Notes: a model not told the origin generated them from the letters alone. Shown: positions 50,877 to 59,919, counted from the first letter of the stretch. The stretch is DNA of 64,000 nt from Nocardia gamkensis NBRC 108242 (GCF_001612985.1 NZ_BDBM01000017.1:93232-157231), one strand, 5' to 3'. A program made the numbers and translations.

Positions 50877-51326
50877 ATGTGGATGACAGCACACCCAAAT
50901 CGCGCCCGCGATCGGCGCTGGTCGCGCACCGGAGCAGCGCTCACGGGGTTCGGAGCTCTCGCGGCGGCATTCGTTCTCGTCGCGCCCACCGCCGGGGCGG
51001 CGGTCACGACGGCGACGGCGAGCCCGGCCCAAGGAATGACTTTCGGTTTCGGGAACTACGGGACCAACTGCCAGTACCGGGTGACGGCCACGGTGGACAA
51101 CATTCCGTCGTCCGAACCCGTCCAGTTCACCGACAACGCCGCGGGCACGTTCTCCCCGAATCCCGCACCCGTGGTCGGCAACCAGGCGACCACCGTCTGG
51201 ATGCCCGACGCGACCGGGCAACACACGATCTCCGCGGTGCAGGGCACCGGTCCCGCTTGGACCTCACCGGTGATGACGGTGGGCAACGGGATGAACCTCG
51301 GCTTCGCCTGCATGGTCATGCCGTAA
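50877..51326 (+). CDS. small secreted protein with an immunoglobulin-like domain
   Basis: 149 residues from ATG 50,877 with GGGAG upstream. A Tat-like or Sec signal (RDRRW...ALTGFGALAAAFVLVAPTAGA) precedes about 105 residues of beta-rich sequence: YRVTATVDNIPSSEPVQFTDN, AGTFSPNPAPVVGNQATTVWMP, TISAVQGTGP. Two Cys (NCQY, FACM) could form one disulfide. It resembles small bacterial Ig-like exported proteins of unknown role. It is followed by a strong hairpin, so it is probably transcribed alone. Confidence 0.7.
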   Translation: MWMTAHPNRARDRRWSRTGAALTGFGALAAAFVLVAPTAGAAVTTATASPAQGMTFGFGNYGTNCQYRVTATVDNIPSSEPVQFTDNAAGTFSPNPAPVVGNQATTVWMPDATGQHTISAVQGTGPAWTSPVMTVGNGMNLGFACMVMP

Positions 51327-51352
51327 GCGTGACTTCCCGCAGTCAGGTGAGC

Positions 51353-51400
51353 GCCCGGGTGGCCACCAGCGCGGCACTCTCCGGCCGCGGCCACCCGGGC
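51353..51400 (+). terminator. hairpin after the secreted protein gene
   Basis: GCCCGGGTGGCC (51353-51364) pairs with GGCCACCCGGGC (51389-51400), loop 24 bases, 27 bases after the stop. Confidence 0.65.
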
Positions 51401-51478
51401 ACCTCGCAGCTGCCGGACTGTGCGCGGGGTTGTGGAAAATTCGTGGCCCGAGCCACGCCGAGGTGACAGCATCGGCTG

Positions 51479-52120
51479 ATGCCGCACTGGGTCGACGTTC
51501 TTCCGCAATTCCTGCTGGCCTGCTTGCTGATCGCCGCGCTGCCGGGCCCGGCGACGGCGTTGTTCCTCCAGCGCGCGGTACGTGACGGGCGCGCCGCAGG
51601 TCTGGCGGCTGTGGCAGGCAATGAGATCGGCGTGCTCGGCTGGACGCTGGCGGGCGGGGCGGGGCTGTCGGTCCTGCTCGTCGCGAACCGCGCCGTGAAC
51701 ACAGCCTTGCACGTCGTCGGCGCGCTGGTGCTGATCTGGCTCGGCGTGCAGGCCTGGCGGGGTGCGCGCGGCGGCGACGAGTTCGGCAGTTCGATGACGA
51801 AGATGCTCCCCGCGGGTCGCACACCCGCCGCCGCCTTCCGCGCCTCGCTGGTGTCGATCGCGGCCAATCCCAAGGCGGCCGTCTTCGGATTGACGATCCT
51901 TCCGCAATTCCTTCCGTCCGACGGTCCGGTGCTGCCCACCGTGGTGATCCTGGCGCTGATCCAGTTGGTGCTCGACACCGCGTGGTGCGTCGGCGTGGTC
52001 CTGGCCGCCGACCGCGCGGGCGCGTGGCTGCGCCGCACCGGGATCCGGCAGCGGGTCGAACGCGCGCTCGGCGCGGTCCTGGTCGCGCTCGGCCTCGGCC
52101 TCGCCGCCGACGCGCGCTGA
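51479..52120 (+). CDS. LysE/RhtB family amino-acid exporter
   Basis: 213 residues, about six helices. LACLLIAALPGPATALFLQRAVRDGRAAGLAAVAGNEIG is the LysE/RhtB N-terminal signature; FRASLVSIAANPKAAVFGLTILPQF is the second half. It exports amino acids or related small molecules. It stands between the secreted Ig-like protein and glgE and has no visible link to glycogen metabolism. Confidence 0.88.
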   Translation: MPHWVDVLPQFLLACLLIAALPGPATALFLQRAVRDGRAAGLAAVAGNEIGVLGWTLAGGAGLSVLLVANRAVNTALHVVGALVLIWLGVQAWRGARGGDEFGSSMTKMLPAGRTPAAAFRASLVSIAANPKAAVFGLTILPQFLPSDGPVLPTVVILALIQLVLDTAWCVGVVLAADRAGAWLRRTGIRQRVERALGAVLVALGLGLAADAR

Positions 52121-52219
52121 GCGCGACAGCCGGATCAGCCGCCGTCGCGGCGGCCGGGACGGGGCACGAAAAGATCGCCGATCCCGTCCGGAGGGACGGT
52201 TACCGGTAGGTTGGGTCCC

Positions 52220-54223
52220 GTGACCGGCCGCATCGCTATCGATGACACTGCACCGTCCATCCCAGGCGGCCGGCCCGCCAAGGCGGTGGTCGGCGAAGTA
52301 TTCCCGGTGCGCACCGTGGTGTGGCGAGAAGGGCACGATGCCGTCGCCGCCACCCTCGTCGTCCGCGGCCCCGGCGCCTCGCGGCCCTCCCGCATCCGCA
52401 TGACGCCGGACTACGAGCCCGACGTCTTCAACGCGACCTTCACCCCCAACACTCCTGGAGTGTGGACCTACCGGATCGAAGGCTGGAGCGATCCGATCGC
52501 GACCTGGCGCTCGGCGATCGAGGCGAAGCTGGCGGTCGGGCAGAGCGCCGCAGATCTGGCCAACGACCTCGAATTGGGCGCCCGCCTGTTCGATCGCGCT
52601 GCCCAGGCCGTGCCCAAGAAGCAATTCCAGCGCTTACGCGCGGTCGCGGCCGCGCTGCGCGGCGACGACCAACTGCCCGCGCGGGTGGCACCGGCCTTCA
52701 CCGAGGAGGTCGCCGAGATCCTGCGCGCCACGCCGCTGCGCGACCTGGTCACCCGGGGGCCGCAGCACATCGTCCAGGTCGAGCGGCACCGCGCGCTCTA
52801 CGGCTCCTGGTACGAGTTCTTCCCACGCTCGACCGGCGGCCGCGACGCCACCGGCCAACCCGTGCACGGCACCTTCGCCACGGCGGCGAAGGAGCTTCCG
52901 CGCATCGCGGCCATGGGTTTCGACGTGGTGTACCTGCCACCCATCCACCCCATCGGCGAAATCAACCGCAAGGGCCGCAACAACGCGCTCACCGCCGAGC
53001 CGGGCGACGTCGGCTCGCCGTGGGCCATAGGCTCGAAGCACGGCGGCCACGATGCCGTGCATCCGGATCTGGGCACCGAAGACGATTTCGCCGAATTCGT
53101 CGCGGCGGCCCGCGAACTCGGCCTCGAGGTGGCGCTCGACCTCGCCTTGCAGTGCGCGCCCGATCATCCCTGGGTGCAGGCGCACCCGGAGTGGTTCACC
53201 ACGCTGCCCGACGGGACCATCGCCTACGCGGAGAACCCGCCGAAGAAGTACCAGGACATCTACCCGGTCAATTTCGACAACGATCCCGACGGCCTCTACG
53301 CCGAAGTGCTGCGGGTGGTCCGGCACTGGATCGACCTGGGCGTCAGGATCTTCCGCGTCGACAACCCGCACACCAAGCCCGCCGATTTCTGGGAGTGGCT
53401 GATCGGCAACGTGTGGCGCACCGACCCGGACGTCATCTTCCTGTCCGAGGCGTTCACCCGCCCCGCCCGGCTCTACGGACTCGCCCGGCGCGGGTTCAGC
53501 CAGTCCTACACGTATTTCACCTGGCGGGTGGCCAAGTGGGAACTCACCGAGTTCGGCAACGAATTGGCCGCGAAGGCCGACGAGGCCCGTCCGAACCTCT
53601 TCGTCAACACCCCGGACATCCTGCACGAGAGCCTCCAGCACGGCGGACCGGGGATGTTCGCCATCCGCGCCGTCCTGGCCGCCACCCTCGCCCCCACCTG
53701 GGGCGTCTACTCCGGCTTCGAGCTGTTCGAGCATCAGGCGGTGCGCCCCGACAGCGAGGAGTACCTCGACTCGGAGAAGTACGAACTGCGCCCGCGCCCC
53801 TTCGCCGAGGCGCTCGCGCGCGGAGAATCGCTGGAGCCGTGGCTCACCCGGCTCAACGAGATCCGCCGGGCGCACCCCGCCTTGCAACAGCTGCGCTGCC
53901 TGCATTTCCATCACGTGGACAACGACGCGCTGCTCGCCTACTCCAAGATCGACCCCGTCGGCGGCGACGCGGTGCTGGTCGTGGTGAATCTCAACCCCTA
54001 CGGCGCCGAGTGGGGCATGCTCTCGCTGGATCTGCCCGCGATCGGCCGCGAGTGGCACGACCATCCGGTGGTGTACGACGAGGTCAGCGGCGAGGAATAC
54101 CACTGGGCCCAGACCAATTACGTGCGGTTGGACCCCGCGCACACCGTCGCGCACATCATCGCGCTGCCCCCGGTGTCGCAGCAGGCTCGCACCGAGCTGG
54201 CCTACCGCAGGACCCTGCGATGA
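52220..54223 (+). CDS. glgE: GlgE, alpha-1,4-glucan:maltose-1-phosphate maltosyltransferase
   Basis: 667 residues from GTG 52,220. Beta-sandwich N-terminal part (VREGHDAVAATLVVRG-type, here VWREGHDAVAATLVV), then the GH13_3 barrel: FPRSTGG, GFDVVYLPPIHPIGEINRKGRNN, nucleophile Asp381 in IFRVDNPHTK, acid Glu410 in FLSEAFTRP, and the C-terminal HFHHVDNDALLAYSK. It lengthens glucans from maltose 1-phosphate. Its stop overlaps the glgB start (ATGA), so both enzymes of branched glucan synthesis are coupled. Confidence 0.95.
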   Translation: MTGRIAIDDTAPSIPGGRPAKAVVGEVFPVRTVVWREGHDAVAATLVVRGPGASRPSRIRMTPDYEPDVFNATFTPNTPGVWTYRIEGWSDPIATWRSAIEAKLAVGQSAADLANDLELGARLFDRAAQAVPKKQFQRLRAVAAALRGDDQLPARVAPAFTEEVAEILRATPLRDLVTRGPQHIVQVERHRALYGSWYEFFPRSTGGRDATGQPVHGTFATAAKELPRIAAMGFDVVYLPPIHPIGEINRKGRNNALTAEPGDVGSPWAIGSKHGGHDAVHPDLGTEDDFAEFVAAARELGLEVALDLALQCAPDHPWVQAHPEWFTTLPDGTIAYAENPPKKYQDIYPVNFDNDPDGLYAEVLRVVRHWIDLGVRIFRVDNPHTKPADFWEWLIGNVWRTDPDVIFLSEAFTRPARLYGLARRGFSQSYTYFTWRVAKWELTEFGNELAAKADEARPNLFVNTPDILHESLQHGGPGMFAIRAVLAATLAPTWGVYSGFELFEHQAVRPDSEEYLDSEKYELRPRPFAEALARGESLEPWLTRLNEIRRAHPALQQLRCLHFHHVDNDALLAYSKIDPVGGDAVLVVVNLNPYGAEWGMLSLDLPAIGREWHDHPVVYDEVSGEEYHWAQTNYVRLDPAHTVAHIIALPPVSQQARTELAYRRTLR

Positions 54224-56373
54224 AACGGCGCGATCTCATGCTGCTCGCGGCGGGCACCCATCCCGACCCGCACACCGTGCTCGGCGCGCATACCCACCCC
54301 GACGGCACGGCGGTGCGGGTGCTGCGCCCGCACGCGCAGACCGTGTCGGTGCGGGTCGGCGGCGTCGATCACGAGCTGAAGTCCCTGGATCACGGCGTAT
54401 TCGCCGCGGTGCTGCCGTACCCGGAGATCATGGACTATCGCGTCGTGACGACCTATCCCGGCGGTCAGACGATCATCAGCGCCGACGGCTACCGCTTCCT
54501 GCCCACGCTCGGCGAACTCGACCTGCACCTGATCGGCGAAGGACGTCACGAGCGCCTGTGGGAGGTGCTCGGCGCGCACCCGCGCCGCTACACCACCCTC
54601 GACGGTGAGGTCACGGGCACCTCGTTCGCGGTGTGGGCGCCGAACGCGCGCGGCGTCACCGTGTTCGGCGACTTCGACGGCTGGAGCGGCAACACCGCGC
54701 CGATGCGCGCGCTGGGCTCGTCCGGGATCTGGGAAGTCTTCGTCCCGGGTGTCGAGCCGGGCACCAAGTACAAATACCGCGTGCACGGCGCCGACGGGCG
54801 GACCGTCGATCACGCCGACCCGCTCGCCTTCGCCACCGAACATCCTCCGGCGACCGCGTCGGTGGTCACCGAAAGCCACCACGCGTGGCACGACCGCGCG
54901 TGGGTCGAGCGGCGTTCCGCCACCGACCCCACCCGCGCCCCGATGAGCGTGTACGAGGTGCATCTCGGTTCGTGGCGACCGAGTCTCAATTACCGCGAAC
55001 TGGCCGAGCAGCTCGCCGAGTACGTGCGAGCGACCGGATACACCCATATCGAGTTGCTCCCCATCGCCGAGCATCCGTTCGGCGGCTCCTGGGGATATCA
55101 GGTCACCTCCTACTACGCGCCGACGGCGCGTTTCGGCTCCCCGGACGACTTCCGCGCGTTCGTCGACCGCATGCACGCGGCGGATATCGGCGTCCTGCTG
55201 GACTGGGTCCCGGCGCACTTCCCGCGCGACGAATGGGCGCTGGCCCGCTTCGACGGCACACCGCTCTACGAGCACGCCGACCCGCGCCGGGGCGAGCAAC
55301 TCGACTGGGGCACCTATGTGTTCGATTTCGGCAGGAACGAGGTGCGCAACTTCCTCATCGCCAACGCGCGTTACTGGATCGAGGAATTCCACATCGACGG
55401 CCTGCGCGTCGACGCGGTCGCCTCCATGCTCTACCTCGACTACTCCCGCGCCGAAGGTCAGTGGGAGCCCAACGTGCACGGCGGCCGGGAGAACCTGGAG
55501 GCCGTCGACTTCCTGCAAGACCTCAACGAAACCCTGCATCGGCACCATCCCGGCGTCGTGACGATCGCCGAGGAGTCCACCACCTGGCCCGGCGTCACCC
55601 GCGGGACCGACGTCGGCGGTCTCGGCTTCACCATGAAATGGAACATGGGCTGGATGCACGACACCCTCGGGTTCCTCGGCCGCGACCCGGTGCACCGCTC
55701 CTGGCACCACAACGAGATCACCTTCTCGCTGGTCTACGCCTGGAGCGAGAACTACGTGCTGCCGATCAGCCACGACGAGGTGGTGCACGGCAAAGGCACG
55801 CTCTGGACCAGGATGCCCGGCGACGATTTCGCCAAGGCCGCGGGCGTGCGATCGCTGCTGGCCTATATGTGGGCCCACCCGGGTAAACAACTGCTGTTCA
55901 TGGGCCAGGACTTCGGGCAGGTCCAGGAGTGGTCGCACGATCGCGGGCTGGACTGGCACGAACGGGACAACCCGCTGCACCAGGGCATCACAGCGCTGGT
56001 GTGCGACCTGAACGCGGTCTACCGCGCCCACCCCGCCCTGTGGAGCCAGGACACCGCCCCGGGCGGCTACGCCTGGATCGAGGCGAACGACACGGCGAAC
56101 AACGTGCTGGCGTTCCTGCGCTACGGCTCCGACGGCTCCGTGCTGGCGTGCGTCTACAACTTCTCCGGGGCGACGCACGACGCGTACCGGGTCGGCCTGC
56201 CGCACCGGGGCCGCTGGCTCGAGATCCTCAACACCGACGCGGAGAGCTACGGCGGCTCCGGCCTCGGCAACCTGGGCGAGGTGCTGGCGACCGACGAGCC
56301 GTGGCACGACCGTCCCGCCTCGGCCACCGTGACGCTCGCACCGCACAGCGCGGTCTGGCTGCGTCCGGTCTAG
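54220..56373 (+). CDS. glgB: 1,4-alpha-glucan branching enzyme
   Basis: 717 residues. N-terminal CBM48-type modules (FAVWAPNARGVTVFGDFDGW), then GH13_9: YEVHLGSWRPSLNYRELAEQL, nucleophile Asp398 in GLRVDAVASML, acid Glu451 in TIAEESTTWPG, then ISHDEVVHGKGTL. The protein has both N-terminal modules and full length. It adds alpha-1,6 branches to the chains made by GlgE. It is translationally coupled to glgE. Confidence 0.96.
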   Translation: MKRRDLMLLAAGTHPDPHTVLGAHTHPDGTAVRVLRPHAQTVSVRVGGVDHELKSLDHGVFAAVLPYPEIMDYRVVTTYPGGQTIISADGYRFLPTLGELDLHLIGEGRHERLWEVLGAHPRRYTTLDGEVTGTSFAVWAPNARGVTVFGDFDGWSGNTAPMRALGSSGIWEVFVPGVEPGTKYKYRVHGADGRTVDHADPLAFATEHPPATASVVTESHHAWHDRAWVERRSATDPTRAPMSVYEVHLGSWRPSLNYRELAEQLAEYVRATGYTHIELLPIAEHPFGGSWGYQVTSYYAPTARFGSPDDFRAFVDRMHAADIGVLLDWVPAHFPRDEWALARFDGTPLYEHADPRRGEQLDWGTYVFDFGRNEVRNFLIANARYWIEEFHIDGLRVDAVASMLYLDYSRAEGQWEPNVHGGRENLEAVDFLQDLNETLHRHHPGVVTIAEESTTWPGVTRGTDVGGLGFTMKWNMGWMHDTLGFLGRDPVHRSWHHNEITFSLVYAWSENYVLPISHDEVVHGKGTLWTRMPGDDFAKAAGVRSLLAYMWAHPGKQLLFMGQDFGQVQEWSHDRGLDWHERDNPLHQGITALVCDLNAVYRAHPALWSQDTAPGGYAWIEANDTANNVLAFLRYGSDGSVLACVYNFSGATHDAYRVGLPHRGRWLEILNTDAESYGGSGLGNLGEVLATDEPWHDRPASATVTLAPHSAVWLRPV

Positions 56374-56565
56374 GAACTCGAGAACCGCTACGCCTCCCGC
56401 GCACCGTGCCCGGACTGCCACCCATCATGTCCGGCGCTACAGCTCTACTGTGCACAAGCCAGGCACTCGGCAGTCGCGCGGTTCACGAGCGGCGAATCGT
56501 CCGACAGCCGGACCGGACCGCAGGCTGCGCGGCGATCCGGTTCGCGGCCACCCCGCGCGGCGAAC

Positions 56566-57462
56566 TCAGTACAGCGCTGCGGCCAGCTTGCGGCGCGCGG
56601 CCACGACGAACGGCTCGGCCTGGTCGAACAGCTCGAACAGCTCGAGCAGGCGAGTCCGCGCCTTGGTGCGATCGTCCCCAGAGGTGCGCTTGACGACGGC
56701 GATCAACCGATCGAAAGCCGCCTCGGGCCGCTGCTGGAACAACTCGAGATCGGCGGCCTGGATCGCGGCGTCGACGTTCGACGGGTCGGCGTCGGCATCC
56801 GCGATGGCCGACTCCGGCAGTTCCTGTGCCCGGGCGAGGAAGCGGAGCTGGCGCAGCGCGCCCTTGGCCTCCTCGTTCGCGGGTTCGGCGTCGATGATCG
56901 CTTGGTAGGCGGCCTCCGCGCCGGCCAGGTCACCCTGCTCCAGCGCCGCCTCGGCCGCCGCGAAACGCGGGTCCTCGGCAGGCTCCTGTGGCTGCTCGCC
57001 ACCTTCCAGCTTGCCGGCGACCGCGTCGACCACCGCGTTCAGCCACTGCCGTACCTGCGGCTCCGGTTGCGCGCCCTCGAAATCGGCCAGCGGCTGCCCG
57101 GCCGCGATCGCGATGACCGTCGGGATGCCCTGCACCCGCAGCGCCTGCGCGATCCGCATATTGGCCTCGGCTTCGACCGTGGCCAGGTCCCAGGTACCGC
57201 CGTCGGCGGCCACCAGATGCTCCAGCGTCCGCACCAGTTCTACGCTGCCCGGACTGCGCTGCGAATACAGCACGACCACCACGGGCACCTGCATGGAACG
57301 GCGCAGGACCTTGGTCTCGAAATCGGCCTCCGACACCGCGTGGTCGCCGCCTGCCGCACCGCCCGCGCTTGCCACGGGCTGCTTCAGGCTGGACAGATCG
57401 ACAGCGCCGGACATGGCGGCGGCGACAGCGGGCGAAGGACGGCGTGCGGCTGGTCGATTCAC
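56566..57462 (-). CDS. thioredoxin-fold/TPR protein (Rv1324/CnoX-like) without CxxC
   Basis: 298 residues, GTG start. Residues about 45-150 have the thioredoxin fold (VPVVVVLYSQRSPGSVELVRTLEHL, VQGIPTVIAIAAGQPLADFEGA), but the redox motif CxxC is SQRSPGS, with no cysteine. The C-terminal half is two TPR-like repeats (AEAALEQGDLAGAEAAYQAIIDAEPANEEA). This matches the YbbN/CnoX chaperone type, which holds proteins through the fold rather than by disulfide exchange. The start is assigned from conservation of the fold; the first about 40 residues are low-complexity. Confidence 0.85.
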   Translation of the reverse strand: MNRPAARRPSPAVAAAMSGAVDLSSLKQPVASAGGAAGGDHAVSEADFETKVLRRSMQVPVVVVLYSQRSPGSVELVRTLEHLVAADGGTWDLATVEAEANMRIAQALRVQGIPTVIAIAAGQPLADFEGAQPEPQVRQWLNAVVDAVAGKLEGGEQPQEPAEDPRFAAAEAALEQGDLAGAEAAYQAIIDAEPANEEAKGALRQLRFLARAQELPESAIADADADPSNVDAAIQAADLELFQQRPEAAFDRLIAVVKRTSGDDRTKARTRLLELFELFDQAEPFVVAARRKLAAALY

Positions 57463-57475
57463 GACTTCCAGTTTG

Positions 57476-57844
57476 TCACGACGTGGCGGATGCGGGTGCC
57501 CCGGACTCGGCCGAACCGGCGTTGCTCAGCTCACCCAACTGCCCCGAGCGCACCGCCCACACCTCGAACAGCACCGTGCAGAACGGCGGGATACTCGACA
57601 GCAGCGCGAGAACGGTCGTCTTGGCACTCCAGCCCAGCTCGCGCGCGGCGACGATCGCGGTGATCACGAACAGCACGAACACGATGCCGTGCGTCATGCC
57701 GAACACCTTGACCGGCCACAGCACCGGCTCTGGGATCCGCTTGAACACCATCCCGATGATCAGCAGAAACCAGGAGATCGCCTCCAGCACCGCGACGAAT
57801 CGAAACCGCTTGGCCACCGTGCTCAGGTCGAAGACATTGCCCAT
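57476..57844 (-). CDS. DUF3817 membrane protein, second copy
   Basis: 122 residues with three helices and the DUF3817 pattern: RFRFVAVLEAISWFLLIIGMV, MTHGIVFVLFVITAIVAARELGWS, LLSSIPPFCTVLFEVW. It lies just downstream of the structured repeat copy C and upstream of the thioredoxin-like gene on the same strand. The function is unknown. It differs clearly from the copy at 33,141-33,506. Confidence 0.88.
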   Translation of the reverse strand: MGNVFDLSTVAKRFRFVAVLEAISWFLLIIGMVFKRIPEPVLWPVKVFGMTHGIVFVLFVITAIVAARELGWSAKTTVLALLSSIPPFCTVLFEVWAVRSGQLGELSNAGSAESGAPASATS

Positions 57845-57892
57845 GCGCCCATTGTGCCGGATGCACTACACACTGTCGTAGTGAGCTGTGTC

Positions 57893-58075
57893 TAATTTCC
57901 AGCGCCTGCGGCGCTGGGTGTTCGCGGCCCCCTTGTGGCTCGCGTCCGAGTGGCCGCCGCTGGCGACTTCGTCGCGGACGCGGCGGCCACTCGGACGCGA
58001 GCCGGGCCGCGAACGGAACATGCTCGGTCTCGCTTCGCTCGAAACCCGGGGTTGAGGGTGAGCCGGGCACGTCGG
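57893..58075. repeat. structured intergenic repeat, copy C (full length)
   Basis: CTGTGTCTAATTT; small hairpin 57899-57906 / 57910-57917 (CCAGCGCC-TGC-GGCGCTGG); GTTCGCGGCCC 57920-57930 pairing with 58004-58014; a 6-base bulge (57931-57936); perfect 24-base stem 57937-57960 / 57980-58003; then GGAACATGCTCGG..CGCTTCGCTCGAAAC as in copy A. Stem sequences differ from copy A throughout while pairing is kept. Confidence 0.85.
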
Positions 58076-58490
58076 CATACGAACGCACGACGAAGAGCAC
58101 GCAAAAACGATGGCTCTCGGTGGCACCCTCGCGTGTTCACGGCGGTCGCCCCACTTCATGTTGCGGCCCCGGCTGCTTGCCCTTGATCGCCCACGCGGCC
58201 ACCGACTGCGAGCCGGCCGGGGCACGAACCGAACATGCTCGTCGCTTCGCTCGAAACTGGCGGGGCGCAACACTACGAGGACACCCGCTTGCCGTTCTGC
58301 GGAGGCAGCCCTCATCCGACGGCCCGGCTGCACGTCCCCCGGGTTGGGGTGAGCCGAGCGCGTCGGTACGCGAGTGCCGAATACAGGGCACGCGAACCGG
58401 TGGCTCTCGGTCGCACCCTCGCGTGCCCGTGGTCGCCTCGGACTCGAGTTGTGGCCCACGGCTGCTTACCCTTCATCGCCTGCGCGGAAG
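58055..58490. repeat. diverged direct repeat, two units about 290 bases apart
   Basis: Unit 1 (58,055-58,200) and unit 2 (58,347-58,490) share stretches such as GGTGAGCCG, TGGCTCTCGGT..CACCCTCGCGTG, GTGGTCGCC/GCGGTCGCC and GGCTGCTT.CCCTT.ATCGCC. Between them, 58,225-58,256 repeats the tail of the structured element (GAACATGCTCGTCGCTTCGCTCGAAAC). The region looks like tandem duplication followed by decay. Confidence 0.65.
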
Positions 58491-58615
58491 CCGCGCGAAC
58501 GCGAGTCGGACCGGTGACGAATCTCGCCTTATTCGAATCGGCGGAACGACCGATGGCCGCCCACTCGGGACGGCCATCGGTTGATTCCTCCGCGTGGGGT
58601 GTCACCCCACGAACA

Positions 58616-59794
58616 TCAGACGCGGACGATCAGCGCGTCGCCTTGCCCGCCGCCACCGCAGAGTGCGGCCGCACCGACGCCACCGCCGCGGCGCTTCAGC
58701 TCGAGCACCAGGTGCAGCAGGATGCGGGCGCCGGACATGCCCAGCGGGTGGCCGATGGCGATCGCGCCGCCGTTGACGTTCACCTTCTCGGGGTCGATGC
58801 CCAGCTTGCGGGTGGACGCGACGCCGACCGCGGCGAACGCCTCGTTGATCTCCACCAGGTCCAGGTCGGCGGGCGAGATGCCCTCGCGAGCGCAGGCTTT
58901 GGCGATCGCGTTGGCGGGCTGGTCCTGCAGGGTCGAGTCCGGACCGGCGACCACGCCGGCGGCGCCGATCTCGGCGATCCAGCTCAGCCCGAGCGACTGC
59001 GCCTTCTCCTTGCTCATCACCACGACCGCGGCGGCGCCGTCGGAGATCTGCGACGCGGTGCCCGCCGTGATGGTGCCGTCCTTACGGAACGCCGGACGCA
59101 GCTTGGCCAGCGACTCCACGGTGGTGTCGGCGCGAACGCCCTCGTCCGTGGTCACCAGCACCGGATCGCCCTTGCGCTGCGGCACCGCGACCGGGACCAC
59201 CTCGTCGTCGAAGACGCCGTTCTTCCACGCCGCCGCCGCCCGCTGGTGCGAAGCCGCCGCGAACGCGTCCTGGTCCTCCCGGCTGATCCGGTCGGTCTCG
59301 TTGCGCTGCTCGGTGAGCGCGCCCATGGCCTGATCGGTGAAGATGTCGTGCAGGCCGTCGTAGGCCATGTGGTCGCGCAGGGTCACATCGCCGTACTTGA
59401 AGCCCTCCCTGCTCTTCTCCAGCAGGTGCGGCGCCCGGCTCATGGACTCCTGGCCGCCCGCGACGACGATCTCGTACTCGCCCGCGCGGATCAGCTGGTC
59501 GGCGAGGGCGATCGCGTTGATGCCGGACAGGCAGACCTTGTTCAGCGTCAGGGCGGGCACGTCCATCGGGATGCCCGCGGCCACCGCCGCCTGCCGGGCC
59601 GGGATCTGCCCCGCGCCCGCGGTGAGCACCTGGCCCATGATGACGTAGTCGACCTGGTCGGGCGCGACACCACCCTTCTCCAGCGCCGCCTTGATCGCGA
59701 ACCCGCCCAGATCGGAACCGCTGAAGTCCTTCAGACCTCCGAGCAGCTTGCCGACCGGGGTACGCGCACCGGAGACGATCACGGAAGTGGTCAC
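58616..59794 (-). CDS. fadA4: acetyl-CoA acetyltransferase (thiolase, FadA4-like)
   Basis: 392 residues from GTG 59,794 with GAGG upstream. Nucleophile Cys in LNKVCLSGINAIAL, His in NGGAIAIGHPLGMSGAR and the second Cys in CGGGGQGDA; NEAFAAVG is also present. It condenses or cleaves acyl-CoAs (acetoacetyl-CoA). It is divergent from methylmalonyl-CoA epimerase, so both may serve short-chain CoA metabolism. The stop is followed by the repeat region. Confidence 0.94.
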   Translation of the reverse strand: MTTSVIVSGARTPVGKLLGGLKDFSGSDLGGFAIKAALEKGGVAPDQVDYVIMGQVLTAGAGQIPARQAAVAAGIPMDVPALTLNKVCLSGINAIALADQLIRAGEYEIVVAGGQESMSRAPHLLEKSREGFKYGDVTLRDHMAYDGLHDIFTDQAMGALTEQRNETDRISREDQDAFAAASHQRAAAAWKNGVFDDEVVPVAVPQRKGDPVLVTTDEGVRADTTVESLAKLRPAFRKDGTITAGTASQISDGAAAVVVMSKEKAQSLGLSWIAEIGAAGVVAGPDSTLQDQPANAIAKACAREGISPADLDLVEINEAFAAVGVASTRKLGIDPEKVNVNGGAIAIGHPLGMSGARILLHLVLELKRRGGGVGAAALCGGGGQGDALIVRV

Positions 59795-59919
59795 GACGAG
59801 CCTCGCATTCGTAGATCGGACCTGCTCGTGCCCGCACCGGGGCACCATGGGAGCAGGTGTTCTACTCAACGGTAGCGGGTGCGCCCTGCGCGCCCCGTGC
59901 CAGGTCGCGCTACGTTCGA

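Larger units (their letters stand above)
57845..58615. other. 771-base intergenic region made of repeat units
   Basis: Lies between the fadA4 stop and the DUF3817 start, both leftward. It holds copy C, a decayed relative at about 58,150-58,270, and a direct repeat (58,055-58,200 and 58,347-58,490). Open frames in it translate the repeats and are not supported as genes. Confidence 0.8.

Noticed and set aside
57531..58605. Open frames across copy C and the decayed units
   Set aside because: Same reason: shared peptide strings come from the repeat DNA and not from a protein family.
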